Below are positions 52,581 to 60,812 of a stretch of 64,000 nt of DNA, piece by piece; the first letter of the stretch is position 1, and every line of letters starts with the position of its first letter. The position numbers were made by a program, and so were the translations under genes. Origin of the DNA: Ensifer adhaerens (GTDB lineage: Bacteria; Pseudomonadota; Alphaproteobacteria; Rhizobiales; Rhizobiaceae). The stretch lies in NCBI RefSeq assembly GCF_013283195.1, contig NZ_JABEKT010000001.1, positions 532,795-596,794 on the forward strand. The letters run 5' to 3'. Under the pieces are notes generated by a model, which was given only the letters and a program-made list of their open reading frames with translations, had not been told where the DNA came from and searched no databases.

Positions 52581-54347
52581 CTACCTTGGGACAGGCGCTC
52601 GACCCGAATCCGCCTCCAGGTCCGCCGGGATCGAAACCCCTGCCTGCCGCAGACCTTCAAGGATATGGTTTTGGTCCTCGTGCCGTCTGATTCGAAGGGC
52701 GACTTCGTGTCTTATGTTCGTCAGGTAGGAAGGTGCGTGTGTCTCAAGCCACTGGCGCTCGTGAGCAGCTTCTTCCATTTTTCTCACCTTCCCGAGAATC
52801 GCCAAGAGGATCACATGGTAGATTGGATTGGCCTGCAGGTCGGCCATATGCACCCAGCGTTCGGCCGCGACATAGTCATCCTTCATGTAACGACACACGG
52901 CCATTGCCGCCTCGAAATATCCAACTGGTCCCGGGTTCAGCGACAGCGTCTTGGAAATCAGCACGCAGCCCTGATCCCATTGGCCAGATAGCGCCAGCCG
53001 GAAGCCGTATTCACCCACCAGTTCAGTATCGTTGGGGTTGAGCGCGGCCGCCCGGGCGCCGACGGCGAGTGCGGCGTCCAGGTGGCCGCGAAAGAACAGC
53101 ACAAGCATTTGCGCCTGGAGGCCCCTCACATTCTGCGGATCGAGTTCGACCGCACGTGCGGCTGCTTGCGAGGCGAGATCCAGCGAGACGGTCGGGGTGC
53201 GGCTCGCGCGATACCTGAATCGCATTTCGTCCAGATATGTGAGCGACAGGAGCGCCCATGCGGTCGAGTAATTCGGGTAATGCCTTGTCGCCTGTTCAAG
53301 GCAACTCTGGACTGACTGGTGCGTCTGCGAATTCAGGTCACTGCGATAGCCGTAATAGGCGAGCGTGCAGGCATAGGCGTCCCAATTGTCCGGAGCCGAG
53401 TTGGTCAACTGCTTGGCATTGGCCTGGAACAGGATGCCGTATGGCTGCGCGATGGCCGTTGCGACCGATGCGGCCGCCTTTTCCTGGAGCCTGATGATCT
53501 TCTCAACCAACAAGCTTTCATCGTAGCTTTCGGCCCAAATGACGGCTCCGTCGGATTGGCGCAGTACCCGCACACTCAGCCTCAGTTGCTGGCCTTCTAT
53601 CCGCACCCTCCCTTCCAGCGCAAAGGTGGATGGGGCATCTGTTGCCGCGCCATCAGGGCGTTCGCTGGCGATGACGGTGATTTCCTTGAACTTTGCGATG
53701 TTGCGAACGACCTCGTCCCCGAGACCGCGCGTAATCATCGCGGAGTTCCCGACCGCAGTCAGGTCTTCAAACGTTCCGACGACCAGCGTTGGTTGTATCG
53801 GTTGGGGCGCGTCGGCGCCCGCGCGCAGAGACCAAAGCGTTGCCATAGCGAAACCAGCAAGACACCCCAGCAACGCGGCGATGATCAAGTTGATCGTGGT
53901 GTGTTTGGAGACATGAGGTACTGCCGGGCTCTGGGCGGAGCGGGGAGCGGCGTTCGTCGAGTTCGCATTGGCGATTGCGTGCCGACTGAAGCTGGGCGCG
54001 TAGCCGCCTTTGGGTATGGTAATCAGCACCGGGTCCTCGATCCCGCAAACAAGGTAATAACGCTCAAGGGCGCGACGAACGCGCCCCGCCTCAATCCTTA
54101 CGACCGGATCGAACTGCGCGTTGAACGATGTGTTCCGGCCAAATACCGTGGTTGCAATCGAATATGCCTTGATCCGTTCCGCTCGACCTGCCAGCGCCTC
54201 ATGAACGACATATGCCAAGAAATTGCGCGCACGTTCGGGCACGCCGAATTCCGGGCTACGCCGGATACGGTCCAGTTGCTCCAAGATCTCGTCGCTTGTG
54301 GGGTCGAAGGTTCCCTCACCTTCAATCCCCTTTTCCACGTCCGCCAT
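52581..54347 (-). CDS. Membrane-anchored sensor-like protein with winged-helix-like N-terminus and TPR C-terminus
   Basis: A 588-residue protein. Residues about 20-120 (LDRIRRSPEFGVPERARNFLAYVVHEAL...FDPVVRIEAGRVRRALERYYL) form the cytoplasmic domain found in many alpha-proteobacterial proteins annotated as cyclase-like. One membrane helix follows (152-174). The periplasmic part has a TolB/FlgO-like region (about 185-310: VVGTFEDLTAVGN...FALEGRVRIEGQQLRLSVRVLRQSDGAVIWAESYD) and then tetratricopeptide repeats (about 345-560). The design recalls CadC-type one-component sensors, which control a lysine decarboxylase in E. coli; the parallel is inference. Confidence 0.78.
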   Translation of the reverse strand: MADVEKGIEGEGTFDPTSDEILEQLDRIRRSPEFGVPERARNFLAYVVHEALAGRAERIKAYSIATTVFGRNTSFNAQFDPVVRIEAGRVRRALERYYLVCGIEDPVLITIPKGGYAPSFSRHAIANANSTNAAPRSAQSPAVPHVSKHTTINLIIAALLGCLAGFAMATLWSLRAGADAPQPIQPTLVVGTFEDLTAVGNSAMITRGLGDEVVRNIAKFKEITVIASERPDGAATDAPSTFALEGRVRIEGQQLRLSVRVLRQSDGAVIWAESYDESLLVEKIIRLQEKAAASVATAIAQPYGILFQANAKQLTNSAPDNWDAYACTLAYYGYRSDLNSQTHQSVQSCLEQATRHYPNYSTAWALLSLTYLDEMRFRYRASRTPTVSLDLASQAAARAVELDPQNVRGLQAQMLVLFFRGHLDAALAVGARAAALNPNDTELVGEYGFRLALSGQWDQGCVLISKTLSLNPGPVGYFEAAMAVCRYMKDDYVAAERWVHMADLQANPIYHVILLAILGKVRKMEEAAHERQWLETHAPSYLTNIRHEVALRIRRHEDQNHILEGLRQAGVSIPADLEADSGRAPVPR

Positions 54348-54898
54348 GTAGCCCCCAATGCCACAGAAGTCGGCTAGTACGTCGTGAAAGTTGTGCGCAG
54401 TCTACCTTTTGAAATCGTACTACCTGTCCGCGCGAACGTCTATTCGTAATACATAATACTTGCGGTGGTCGCGATGCGGACACGTTGCCTGACGAAGCTC
54501 GGCGTTTAGGATGGGGGCTTGCTGAAGGTCGATACGGACGCCGTCCCATACCCATATTCAACCTGTAGGTCACGAGGCGTGTTTCAAGGCGTCGCGTACG
54601 ACATCTTCTGATCCTTGAAGAGCCGCTCTCGATATTTCTGAACCCGGTTCGAATCCTTCCCGCGTGCCGGCAATCGGCTATTCTCCTATGCAATCGAAGA
54701 TGAGGTGGTTGTTCGGCAAATCCACAATCGCCCTGTCTCGATTAGATCGTCGCCGGCATCGTCAGCGATACGGAGTTGCCCGCAACCGTCTGTGTGTTTG
54801 TGCGTGTAACGGAGCGAGGCCGTGTCCGCGGGAAAATGCTCGTCAGGCGTCGTCAACATTGGTTGATGTTTCAGCCGCCGTCAACTAATGTTGACGGT
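54348..54898. other. Intergenic region, 551 bp, right side of the accessory block
   Basis: No gene is supported up to 54898. It contains an 11-bp match (GGTTCGAATCC at 54646-54656) to the T arm of the tRNA-Ser at 34663-34673, and the control region of the next operon (54851-54897). Confidence 0.45.
54851..54897 (+). promoter_or_regulatory. Promoter with two palindromic operators, HTH/Clp-N operon
   Basis: The -35 TTGATG (54863-54868) and -10 TAATGT (54886-54891) are 17 bp apart. An imperfect dyad CGTCAAC-ATTG-GTTGATG (54851-54868) covers the -35 and the perfect dyad CCGTCAACTAATGTTGACGG (54878-54897) covers the -10. Predicted start near 54898, one base before the ATG. Confidence 0.75.
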
Positions 54899-55114
54899 AT
54901 GATTGATCCCGACGCCTTTCAGCTCTCCGACGATCCAGCAGAAACGCTTGCCACCGTTGTCGCTCTCAGGCGGCTGGCAGATAGCCTGGAGCGCCAGGCC
55001 GTCGCATCGGCGTTGGGAAAGGGATGGTCATGGGCGAGGATTGCGCAAGGTCTCGGCATCTCCAAACAGGCCGCGCACAAGCGCTTGTCGGATCTCGTCA
55101 CAGGCAACGAGTGA
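54899..55114 (+). CDS. Small HTH DNA-binding protein
   Basis: A 71-residue protein, MIDPDAFQLSDDPAETLATVVALRRLADSLERQAVASALGKGWSWARIAQGLGISKQAAHKRLSDLVTGNE. The C-terminal helix-turn-helix is WSWARIAQGLGISKQAAHKRL. There is no ribosome site before the ATG, which fits the leaderless transcript predicted from the promoter. Two GTCAAC-type palindromes cover that promoter, so the protein probably represses itself. The Clp-N gene follows by 12 bp. Confidence 0.8.
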   Translation: MIDPDAFQLSDDPAETLATVVALRRLADSLERQAVASALGKGWSWARIAQGLGISKQAAHKRLSDLVTGNE

Positions 55115-55126
55115 TAGGATATCTCC

Positions 55127-55654
55127 ATGTTTAGCCGTATCAAGCAGCGCTTCAACGACATGGGCACGATCAAGGCACTTTGCGAACGTGCCGAATATCA
55201 TGCCTTGCAAGACCAGCAGAGCGAGCCGGGCGCCGAGCACTTTCTGTTGGCTGCTCTCGATCTTCCGGATGGCACGGCGCGCCGGGCATTTGCGCGGGTG
55301 GGGGCCGACGCGTCCGATCTGCCGCAAGCCATTGCGCGCCAATACGCCGAGGCGCTTCGTCCTCTGGGTCTCGATCCCCGGCTTTCCGAGCAGCTTGCGC
55401 AGGGGCAGGAACCGTTGCCGCGCAACGGTGGAACCTATGCGGCAGCGCCCTCGGGCGACCATGTCATGCAGGCATTGGCTGCCGACCGCGCAAGCCACCG
55501 ACCGTTGCTCGGTGCCGATGTGGTGGCAAGGGTTGTGGATCTTCGTGAAGGCGTCGCCGCGCGCGCCCTGCGCATGATGGGCGTCGATCCCGATGCACTG
55601 AAAGCCGCAGCCGAGGCCGAAGGTGATGCCTTTCGCCAAGCTTCGAAACACTGA
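55127..55654 (+). CDS. Stand-alone Clp N-terminal domain protein
   Basis: A 175-residue protein containing the two Clp_N repeats only (about residues 8-75: GTIKALCERAEYHALQDQQSEPGAEHFLLAALDLPDGTARRAFARVGAD, and about 105-165: SGDHVMQALAADRASHRPLLGADVVARVVDLREGVAARALRMMGVDPDALKAA). No AAA+ ATPase follows. Such proteins could act as adaptor or decoy for ClpA/ClpB/ClpC. It is in an operon with the HTH gene; ATCTCC is upstream and AGGAT provides a weak ribosome site. Confidence 0.85.
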   Translation: MFSRIKQRFNDMGTIKALCERAEYHALQDQQSEPGAEHFLLAALDLPDGTARRAFARVGADASDLPQAIARQYAEALRPLGLDPRLSEQLAQGQEPLPRNGGTYAAAPSGDHVMQALAADRASHRPLLGADVVARVVDLREGVAARALRMMGVDPDALKAAAEAEGDAFRQASKH

Positions 55655-55990
55655 TCCGACAGCCACGGATCTCGATGGCGGCAGCGCCGTTGCAGCCAGC
55701 ATGCGGAAGGGGCTGGTGAGGTGGTCGTCGAGGTCGGCGGTAACCTCTGAGGAAAAAGCCGACCCGTCTTCACTGCCTCTCAGTGACACCAGCCCGCCCT
55801 GCTTGCCGAAGCGAGAAACGCGATCGATGGCAAGCCGGAAGGGCACAAGTGGAACACAGTGTCCCATAAGGTGGGGCAGCTGGCTGCGTCCCCTTGTGGG
55901 GCCGATGCCCACCTTTGCAATGGCGGCGCTGAATTACGAGGGAGGATACTTATCCATTGCGCTAAGTATTCGATCGTGATACTTAGCCTT
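55655..55990. other. Intergenic region, 336 bp
   Basis: No gene is seen; Arg/Ser-rich frames on both strands lack ribosome sites. The right end carries the operator cluster of the ArsR operon. Confidence 0.4.
55946..55985 (+). promoter_or_regulatory. Operator cluster of the ArsR-type operon
   Basis: Three copies of one heptamer alternate in orientation: ATACTTA (55946-55952), TAAGTAT (55963-55969), ATACTTA (55979-55985). Spacing is 16-17 bp. The last copy ends five bases before the start codon of the regulator, so binding would block transcription start. Confidence 0.65.
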
Positions 55991-56329
55991 ATGGGACAGT
56001 ATTCGGATCCGCTCGACGGAATTTTTCAGGCGCTGGCCGACCCGACGCGCCGTGCCGTGCTCGCAAGGCTCGGCAGCGGCCCGGCCAGCATCAGCGATCT
56101 GGCAGGGCCTTTCGACATGGCGCTGCCGTCGTTCATGAAACACATCCATTTTCTCGAAGGCAGCGGCCTGATCCGCACGGAGAAGCAGGGCCGGGTGCGC
56201 ACCTGCACTATCGACAAGAACCGGTTCGCGGCCATCGAAGCGTGGATGTCGGCGCAGCGCCTCCTTTGGGAAGGGCGCACCGACCGGCTTGAGCACTTCG
56301 TGATGGCAGCGCAAAACAAGGAGAAATGA
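55991..56329 (+). CDS. ArsR-family (SdpR-like) regulator
   Basis: A 112-residue winged-helix repressor, MGQYSDPLDGIFQALADPTRRAVLARLGSGPASISDLAGPFDMALPSFMKHIHFLEGSGLIRTEKQGRVRTCTI, the usual ADPTRR opening. It lacks metal-binding Cys, so it belongs to the non-metal group often paired with SRPBCC proteins. The ATG at 55991 is chosen by family length; the open frame extends 44 codons upstream through the operators. One base separates it from the next gene. Confidence 0.92.
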   Translation: MGQYSDPLDGIFQALADPTRRAVLARLGSGPASISDLAGPFDMALPSFMKHIHFLEGSGLIRTEKQGRVRTCTIDKNRFAAIEAWMSAQRLLWEGRTDRLEHFVMAAQNKEK

Positions 56330-56330
56330 C

Positions 56331-56810
56331 ATGATCCGATCTCCTGATCCCGATCTCGACCTGACGATAGCGCGCGTGATCAAGGCGCCGCGTTCGGTGA
56401 TCTGGAATGCCTGGACCGATCCCGCGCGCTTCGAGCAATGGTGGGTGCCGGCGCCGGCCAGATGCCGGGTGGTGGATATGGATCTTCGGCCGGGCGGCGC
56501 CTTCGTCACCCGGATCAGCGAAGGCGGCGGCGCATTCACCCCGCATCTGGATGCATGCTTCCTCGCAGTCGACGATCACGAGCGCATCGTCTTCACCAAT
56601 TCGCTGGTCGCGGGATGGCGCCCCGCCGAGAACCCTTTCATGACGGCCATCATCACGCTCAAGGATCATGCAGACGGCACGGACTATGCCGCCCACGTCA
56701 TGCACAGGAGCAATGCCGACCGGACCATGCACGAGGAAATGGGCTTTTACGACGGCTGGGGCACGGTGATCGGGCAGCTCGCCGGCCTCGTCGAGGGCAA
56801 GGTCCAATAG
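56331..56810 (+). CDS. SRPBCC/AHSA1 family protein
   Basis: A 159-residue START-like domain protein. Segments DLTIARVIKAPRSVIWNAWTDPARFEQWWVPA and GFYDGWGTVIGQLAGLVEG are typical of activator of Hsp90 ATPase homologue 1-like (polyketide-cyclase) proteins. These bind small hydrophobic ligands. Such genes commonly follow an ArsR regulator, as here. Confidence 0.9.
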   Translation: MIRSPDPDLDLTIARVIKAPRSVIWNAWTDPARFEQWWVPAPARCRVVDMDLRPGGAFVTRISEGGGAFTPHLDACFLAVDDHERIVFTNSLVAGWRPAENPFMTAIITLKDHADGTDYAAHVMHRSNADRTMHEEMGFYDGWGTVIGQLAGLVEGKVQ

Positions 56811-56821
56811 GGGAGGCGGGT

Positions 56822-57445
56822 ATGCGCAAGATTGTCCTGCAGATGATGACGACGCTCAATGGACGCCTTGACGATCCGCTCGCCTGGATGGGCACCGTCG
56901 GTGAAGACCAGTACCGGGCGATCGATCGGCTCTATGCCACCTACGACACCGTGCTCGTCGGCCGCGTGACCTACGAAGAGATGGCAGCCTATTGGCCGGG
57001 TGCCCTTTCGGAAGACGTCGGAACCGAAACCAATCGCAAGATGGCGCGCCGGATGAACGACTATCGCAAGCTGGTCTTTTCGCGCTCGGGGTCCGAGATG
57101 CTGACCAAATGGAACAATGTCGATCAGGTTGTTGTCGCCGATGACGATGCGCTTGCCGCCTATCTCCTTCAGTTGAAGGCGCAGCCGGGCGGGGATATCC
57201 ACCTCTCGGGCGGTGCGAGCCTGGCGCGGACTGTTATTGGCCTTGGTCTCGTCGACACCTTCCACTTCTTTGTCTACCCCGTTACGTCCCCGGGCGTCGC
57301 CTGGTTTTCCGGGCTTCCGCAACGCTATGATCTGCAACTGATGGGCACGGACACCTATGCGAACGGCGTGGTCGGGCTTCACTACGAACCGCTCCACGGG
57401 CAGAATGCGGAGCGGGCTGGCGGCTTTTCCGAGCTGCTCGCTTGA
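56822..57445 (+). CDS. Dihydrofolate reductase family protein (RibD C-terminal-like)
   Basis: A 207-residue protein of the RibD-C/DHFR-like fold: MRKIVLQMMTTLNGRLDDPLAWM, TYDTVLVGRVTYEEMAAYWP, KLVFSRSG, then GGDIHLSGGASLARTVIGLGLVDTFHFFVYPV. It is the third gene of the ArsR operon, 11 bp after the previous one, with GGGAGG as ribosome site. The true substrate of this subgroup is unknown. Confidence 0.9.
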   Translation: MRKIVLQMMTTLNGRLDDPLAWMGTVGEDQYRAIDRLYATYDTVLVGRVTYEEMAAYWPGALSEDVGTETNRKMARRMNDYRKLVFSRSGSEMLTKWNNVDQVVVADDDALAAYLLQLKAQPGGDIHLSGGASLARTVIGLGLVDTFHFFVYPVTSPGVAWFSGLPQRYDLQLMGTDTYANGVVGLHYEPLHGQNAERAGGFSELLA

Positions 57446-57679
57446 CGCTGGCTCGCTCCTGCAGTTGGCCCTGCCTGGGCGAAACCCGCCCGCAGGGCAC
57501 CTGATCCGGCGTGTCGCAAAAGCCTGATATCATTCGTGCGGTTTGCTACAGTCGATGACGCCGATATCCTTCAGCAACATGGCGGAAAGAGCAGCAAGGA
57601 CGCAAAGCGAAGACACCCAGCGTCGTTGTCTCGGGGCGCATCTGGCCGGAGATCCACTCGGCACAGTCTTGGAAATGCC

Positions 57680-58609
57680 TTAGCCGCCGTGCTCCAGCGC
57701 CACCTTCAGCCGGTCATAGGTCGGGGCTAGGGCCCGCAAGTTGGCTGCCGCATCGGCGTCCTTTCGTGCCACCAATGGATGCTGCAGCGCGCCGATGAGC
57801 CGGGCCTGGTCGTCGGCGATGCGTGCGGCCTGGTGGTAACCGGCCCGTGCAAGGCAGGCGGCGGCGTCGGCTGCGCGGCGCGCGCCGACGCGGACGGCGA
57901 AGTGGATCATGTGCGCTCTCAGTCCCTTGTCGCAAGCGGTCTCGATGCGGGCGGCGAGCGTTTCGGCGGCTTCGGCGTTGCCAAGGGTTCTCGGGGGAAC
58001 GGGCCGGTCCGTTTCCATCGACAACCATTGGATGGCGGCTGGGACCGACGCCCGTATGGTTTCGATCTCCGACATCTCGGCGACACGGACAAAGTCGGTC
58101 CGCATCGTGTAGGCATCACCGTAGCTCAACGTGTCGGCGCGCCATGCGGCCATGAAGTTGGCAAGCGGCAGGCGCGCATAGGGGTGACCCTGCGGATCGT
58201 GCATCAGCACGCTGTCCTCGTCCATCTCGAGCACCACGACGTAGTGGTCGGCATCGATCGGTCCGCTCATTCCCGGCTGGTGGCGCAGATGCCCCATCTC
58301 GACCGGGCCAATCCACACTGGTCCATCCTTGAGGGCTGCGCGCAGGCGGGAAAGCGCATCGTCCGCGTCGCCACCCTTGCTCAGGGTGGATGTCCAGCCG
58401 AGGGCCGCAAGCGCACCGTCGAATCCGGCTTCCGGATCCCAGCCATAGGGGTCGAAGAAAGGCAGGGTGCCGCCGATGAGCTGCATGCCGAACGGGCTGC
58501 CGGTGGCAAATTCGATCACCGCGGTGGAGGGCGCCTGTGCGCCGAACATCATGGCAAACGAGTTGGCGTAACAATAGGGACCGGAGCCCGTATAGGCAAA
58601 ATGCATCAT
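57680..58609 (-). CDS. BtrH-like (papain-fold) protein
   Basis: A 309-residue protein. It opens MMHFAYTGSGPYCYANSFAMMFGAQAPS with a candidate nucleophile Cys, and contains DADHYVVVLEMDEDSVLMHDPQGHPYARLPLANFMAAW with a candidate His, the layout of butirosin-type BtrH N-terminal or C39-like cysteine hydrolases. The last 130 residues are helical. It lies 30 bp after a MerR-type regulator gene in the same direction. Function is unknown. Confidence 0.72.
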   Translation of the reverse strand: MMHFAYTGSGPYCYANSFAMMFGAQAPSTAVIEFATGSPFGMQLIGGTLPFFDPYGWDPEAGFDGALAALGWTSTLSKGGDADDALSRLRAALKDGPVWIGPVEMGHLRHQPGMSGPIDADHYVVVLEMDEDSVLMHDPQGHPYARLPLANFMAAWRADTLSYGDAYTMRTDFVRVAEMSEIETIRASVPAAIQWLSMETDRPVPPRTLGNAEAAETLAARIETACDKGLRAHMIHFAVRVGARRAADAAACLARAGYHQAARIADDQARLIGALQHPLVARKDADAAANLRALAPTYDRLKVALEHGG

Positions 58610-58639
58610 GATCGTCTGTCCTGTTGGTCGTCTGTAAAG

Positions 58640-59443
58640 TCAGGTGATGGGGTAGGCGACATCGAAGGCGGCGCCCTGGCTTCCGGGGTAGATTTCGTAG
58701 GGGCTGCCGATGCAATGGACGTCGCTTCGCGCGTCGAGCCAGCTCTCGATGGCGTCGTAGACGCGCAAGATCTGCGGGAAGTTCTCACAAGTCGGCGCTA
58801 CCGGCAGAAAGACCTCGCGCCGTTTCGCCTGAAAGCGGATGCGCAGGTCTTCGGCAGGCTCGACGCTGCCTTCATAAGCAATGGCGACCTCCACCAGTCC
58901 TTCGCTGTCTCGGCTGACGGTCTCGTGGAAATGCACGGTCATGGCACCGCCGTCGGCGACCCCGCAGTCGCGGAGGTATCTTCGAATATTCGCCTCGGCA
59001 CTTGCCATGAACCCATCGAGCGCCTCGATAGTGAGTTGCCGCTCGCAGGAAATCAGCTTGCAGGCCCCAACCTCGCGCATCGCAATCTTCGAGACCATCC
59101 CGGCGCCGCGGTCATCGCTCTGGCGTGCTATGGCATCGACAAGCTCGGTCTGCTCAACTAGTCGCTCGCCTTGGGCTTCGAGCCAGGACCGCAATTCGAC
59201 AAGCCGGCTGTCCGCATCGAGCTCGATCAATTGGGCAATGCGCGCTATCGGAAGGCCAAGTCTGCGCAGGCGCGCGATCAGCCGCGCCCGGGCTGCCTGC
59301 TCGGGCGCATAGTAGCGGTAGCCGGTCGCTGGATCGGTATAGGCAGGCACGAGGATGCCCTGCTCGGCATAGAGCCGCAGCGCCTTCGGCGACAGTCGCG
59401 TGGCCGCACCGAAGCGGCCGGCAAGAAGATAAGAATCGCTCAT
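58640..59443 (-). CDS. MerR family regulator with GyrI-like ligand domain
   Basis: A 267-residue regulator. The N-terminal HTH is LLAGRFGAATRLSPKALRLYAEQGILVPAYTDPATGYRYYAPEQAARARLIARLRRLGLP, then a coiled coil (about residues 80-115) and a GyrI/BmrR-like effector domain (about 120-265), which contains VFLPVAP and AIESWLDARSDVHCIGSPYEIY. The start at 59443 fits the family; the open frame extends 54 codons further. It probably senses a hydrophobic compound and controls the BtrH-like gene. Confidence 0.88.
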   Translation of the reverse strand: MSDSYLLAGRFGAATRLSPKALRLYAEQGILVPAYTDPATGYRYYAPEQAARARLIARLRRLGLPIARIAQLIELDADSRLVELRSWLEAQGERLVEQTELVDAIARQSDDRGAGMVSKIAMREVGACKLISCERQLTIEALDGFMASAEANIRRYLRDCGVADGGAMTVHFHETVSRDSEGLVEVAIAYEGSVEPAEDLRIRFQAKRREVFLPVAPTCENFPQILRVYDAIESWLDARSDVHCIGSPYEIYPGSQGAAFDVAYPIT

Positions 59444-59609
59444 GGATCCGACTGTGGGGCTCGCCCCTGGGGCGAGGTCAAGAGGCATTCTTGGCCGATG
59501 TGCTTGTCTCTGACCGGCGCTCCTTTTTACGTCATTGGGTGCGGGCGGAGGAGGGGGTGCCGCAGGGCGTCGCGACATGGCCGGAACGCCCTGTGGCGGT
59601 TTCAAGGGA

Positions 59610-60812
59610 TCAGGCTTCCGCAGCCCGTCGCCGTGTCAACCGGCCGAGAGCGATCAGCGTGCCTATCGCCATGATCGACGAATAGCCAGCTAATGGAAAT
59701 GCACTATCGCCCCCGAGCAGCACCACGGCAACAGTGCCGAGCACCCCGACGATCAGGCTTTGGATGCAGAAGTAGAGTGCGACTGCCGTACCCGCCATGT
59801 GGCCGAAGGCCTGCAGCGCTCCATTTGCGGTGACCGAGCCGGTGAAGACGATGCCGACGGCAATGACCCACATTGGAGGCACGAAGCTCCAGAACGACGG
59901 CGCGCCCACGCTCTCGCCGGTGACGAGCAGCGCCGCGCCGAGAATGAGCAGCCCCATCCCGCGGGCAAGACTGCCGGCGATGCCCCAGAGCGCCACGAAG
60001 CGTTTGGCGAAGCGGGTGGTCACGATCATCACCATCGCTACCGTTGCAAAGACCAGGCTGAAGCCGAGTTCAGAGTAACCCGCCCGATCGATGAGCACGC
60101 GCGGCGCCGTCGAGAAGAACACGAAGAACGAGCCCATCGCCGCGCTGAAGCCGAGCGTATAGGTCCAGAACGTCCCGTTCGTGAGGATCGGGCCAAAGGC
60201 CCGCCTGTGGCTTTCTGCGCCGACAGGTCGTGTTTCGTGCCATCGCAGCATGGCGTTCGCCGTCGCGACGATCGCGAGAACGCCAAGCGTGACGAAGATC
60301 GCTCGCCAGCCGAAGTGGCTGGCCAGAAGCGCGCCGGCAATCGGCCCGAACGCCGGGACGAAGGCGAGCGTCGCGCTGAAGAGCCCGTAGATGGTCACGC
60401 CCTCCGGCCGCTCCGCATAGACGTCGCGGACCGTCGCAAAGGTGGCGACAAGGGCCGCCGATGCGCCGATCGCCTGGAGGAGGCGCAGCGCGAGGAAGGC
60501 CGGCGCCGACGCGGTCGTGGCCATTAGCAGCGAGGCCGCCGCAAACAGCAGCGCCCCGCCGATCAGTACCGGACGCCGTCCGATGCGGTCGGAAACCGGC
60601 CCGAAGACGATTTGGCCGACGCCGAGAACGATCATGTAGAGGCTCAGGCTCAGCTGGATGATTGCCGGGGTGGTGCCAAGAATGCCGGGCATGGCAGGCA
60701 CTATGGGAAGATAGATATCCATCGCCAGCGAGGCGAGGATGTCGAAGGGTGCCATCAGCAGCAACGCTGCCGGCACCAAATAGGTCCAGGTTGGTGATAT
60801 ATGGTTGGGCAC
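59610..60812 (-). CDS. FloR/CmlA-like phenicol efflux transporter (MFS)
   Basis: A 400-residue, 12-helix major facilitator of the Bcr/CflA drug-exporter group. It is strikingly like FloR (404 residues) from residue 10 on: YLVPAALLLMAPFDILASLA, then MDIYLPIVPAMPGILGTTPA, VLGVGQIVFGPVSDRIGRRP and FVFFSTAPRVLIDRAGYSEL. The likely substrates are chloramphenicol and florfenicol. The start is the GTG at 60812; the ribosome site is weak. A perfect 11-bp hairpin stands about 80 bp upstream. Confidence 0.85.
   Translation of the reverse strand: MPNHISPTWTYLVPAALLLMAPFDILASLAMDIYLPIVPAMPGILGTTPAIIQLSLSLYMIVLGVGQIVFGPVSDRIGRRPVLIGGALLFAAASLLMATTASAPAFLALRLLQAIGASAALVATFATVRDVYAERPEGVTIYGLFSATLAFVPAFGPIAGALLASHFGWRAIFVTLGVLAIVATANAMLRWHETRPVGAESHRRAFGPILTNGTFWTYTLGFSAAMGSFFVFFSTAPRVLIDRAGYSELGFSLVFATVAMVMIVTTRFAKRFVALWGIAGSLARGMGLLILGAALLVTGESVGAPSFWSFVPPMWVIAVGIVFTGSVTANGALQAFGHMAGTAVALYFCIQSLIVGVLGTVAVVLLGGDSAFPLAGYSSIMAIGTLIALGRLTRRRAAEA

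Noticed and set aside
52326-52991. Rightward frame of 221 codons overlapping the TPR sensor gene
   Set aside because: It is antisense to the 3' end of a convincing long gene and to the start of the small helical gene.
59547-59563. GGAGGAGGGGG-like run near the floR-like gene as a reverse anti-SD sRNA loop
   Set aside because: The exact CCTCCTCCC motif and the hairpin series are absent; only a purine run is present.
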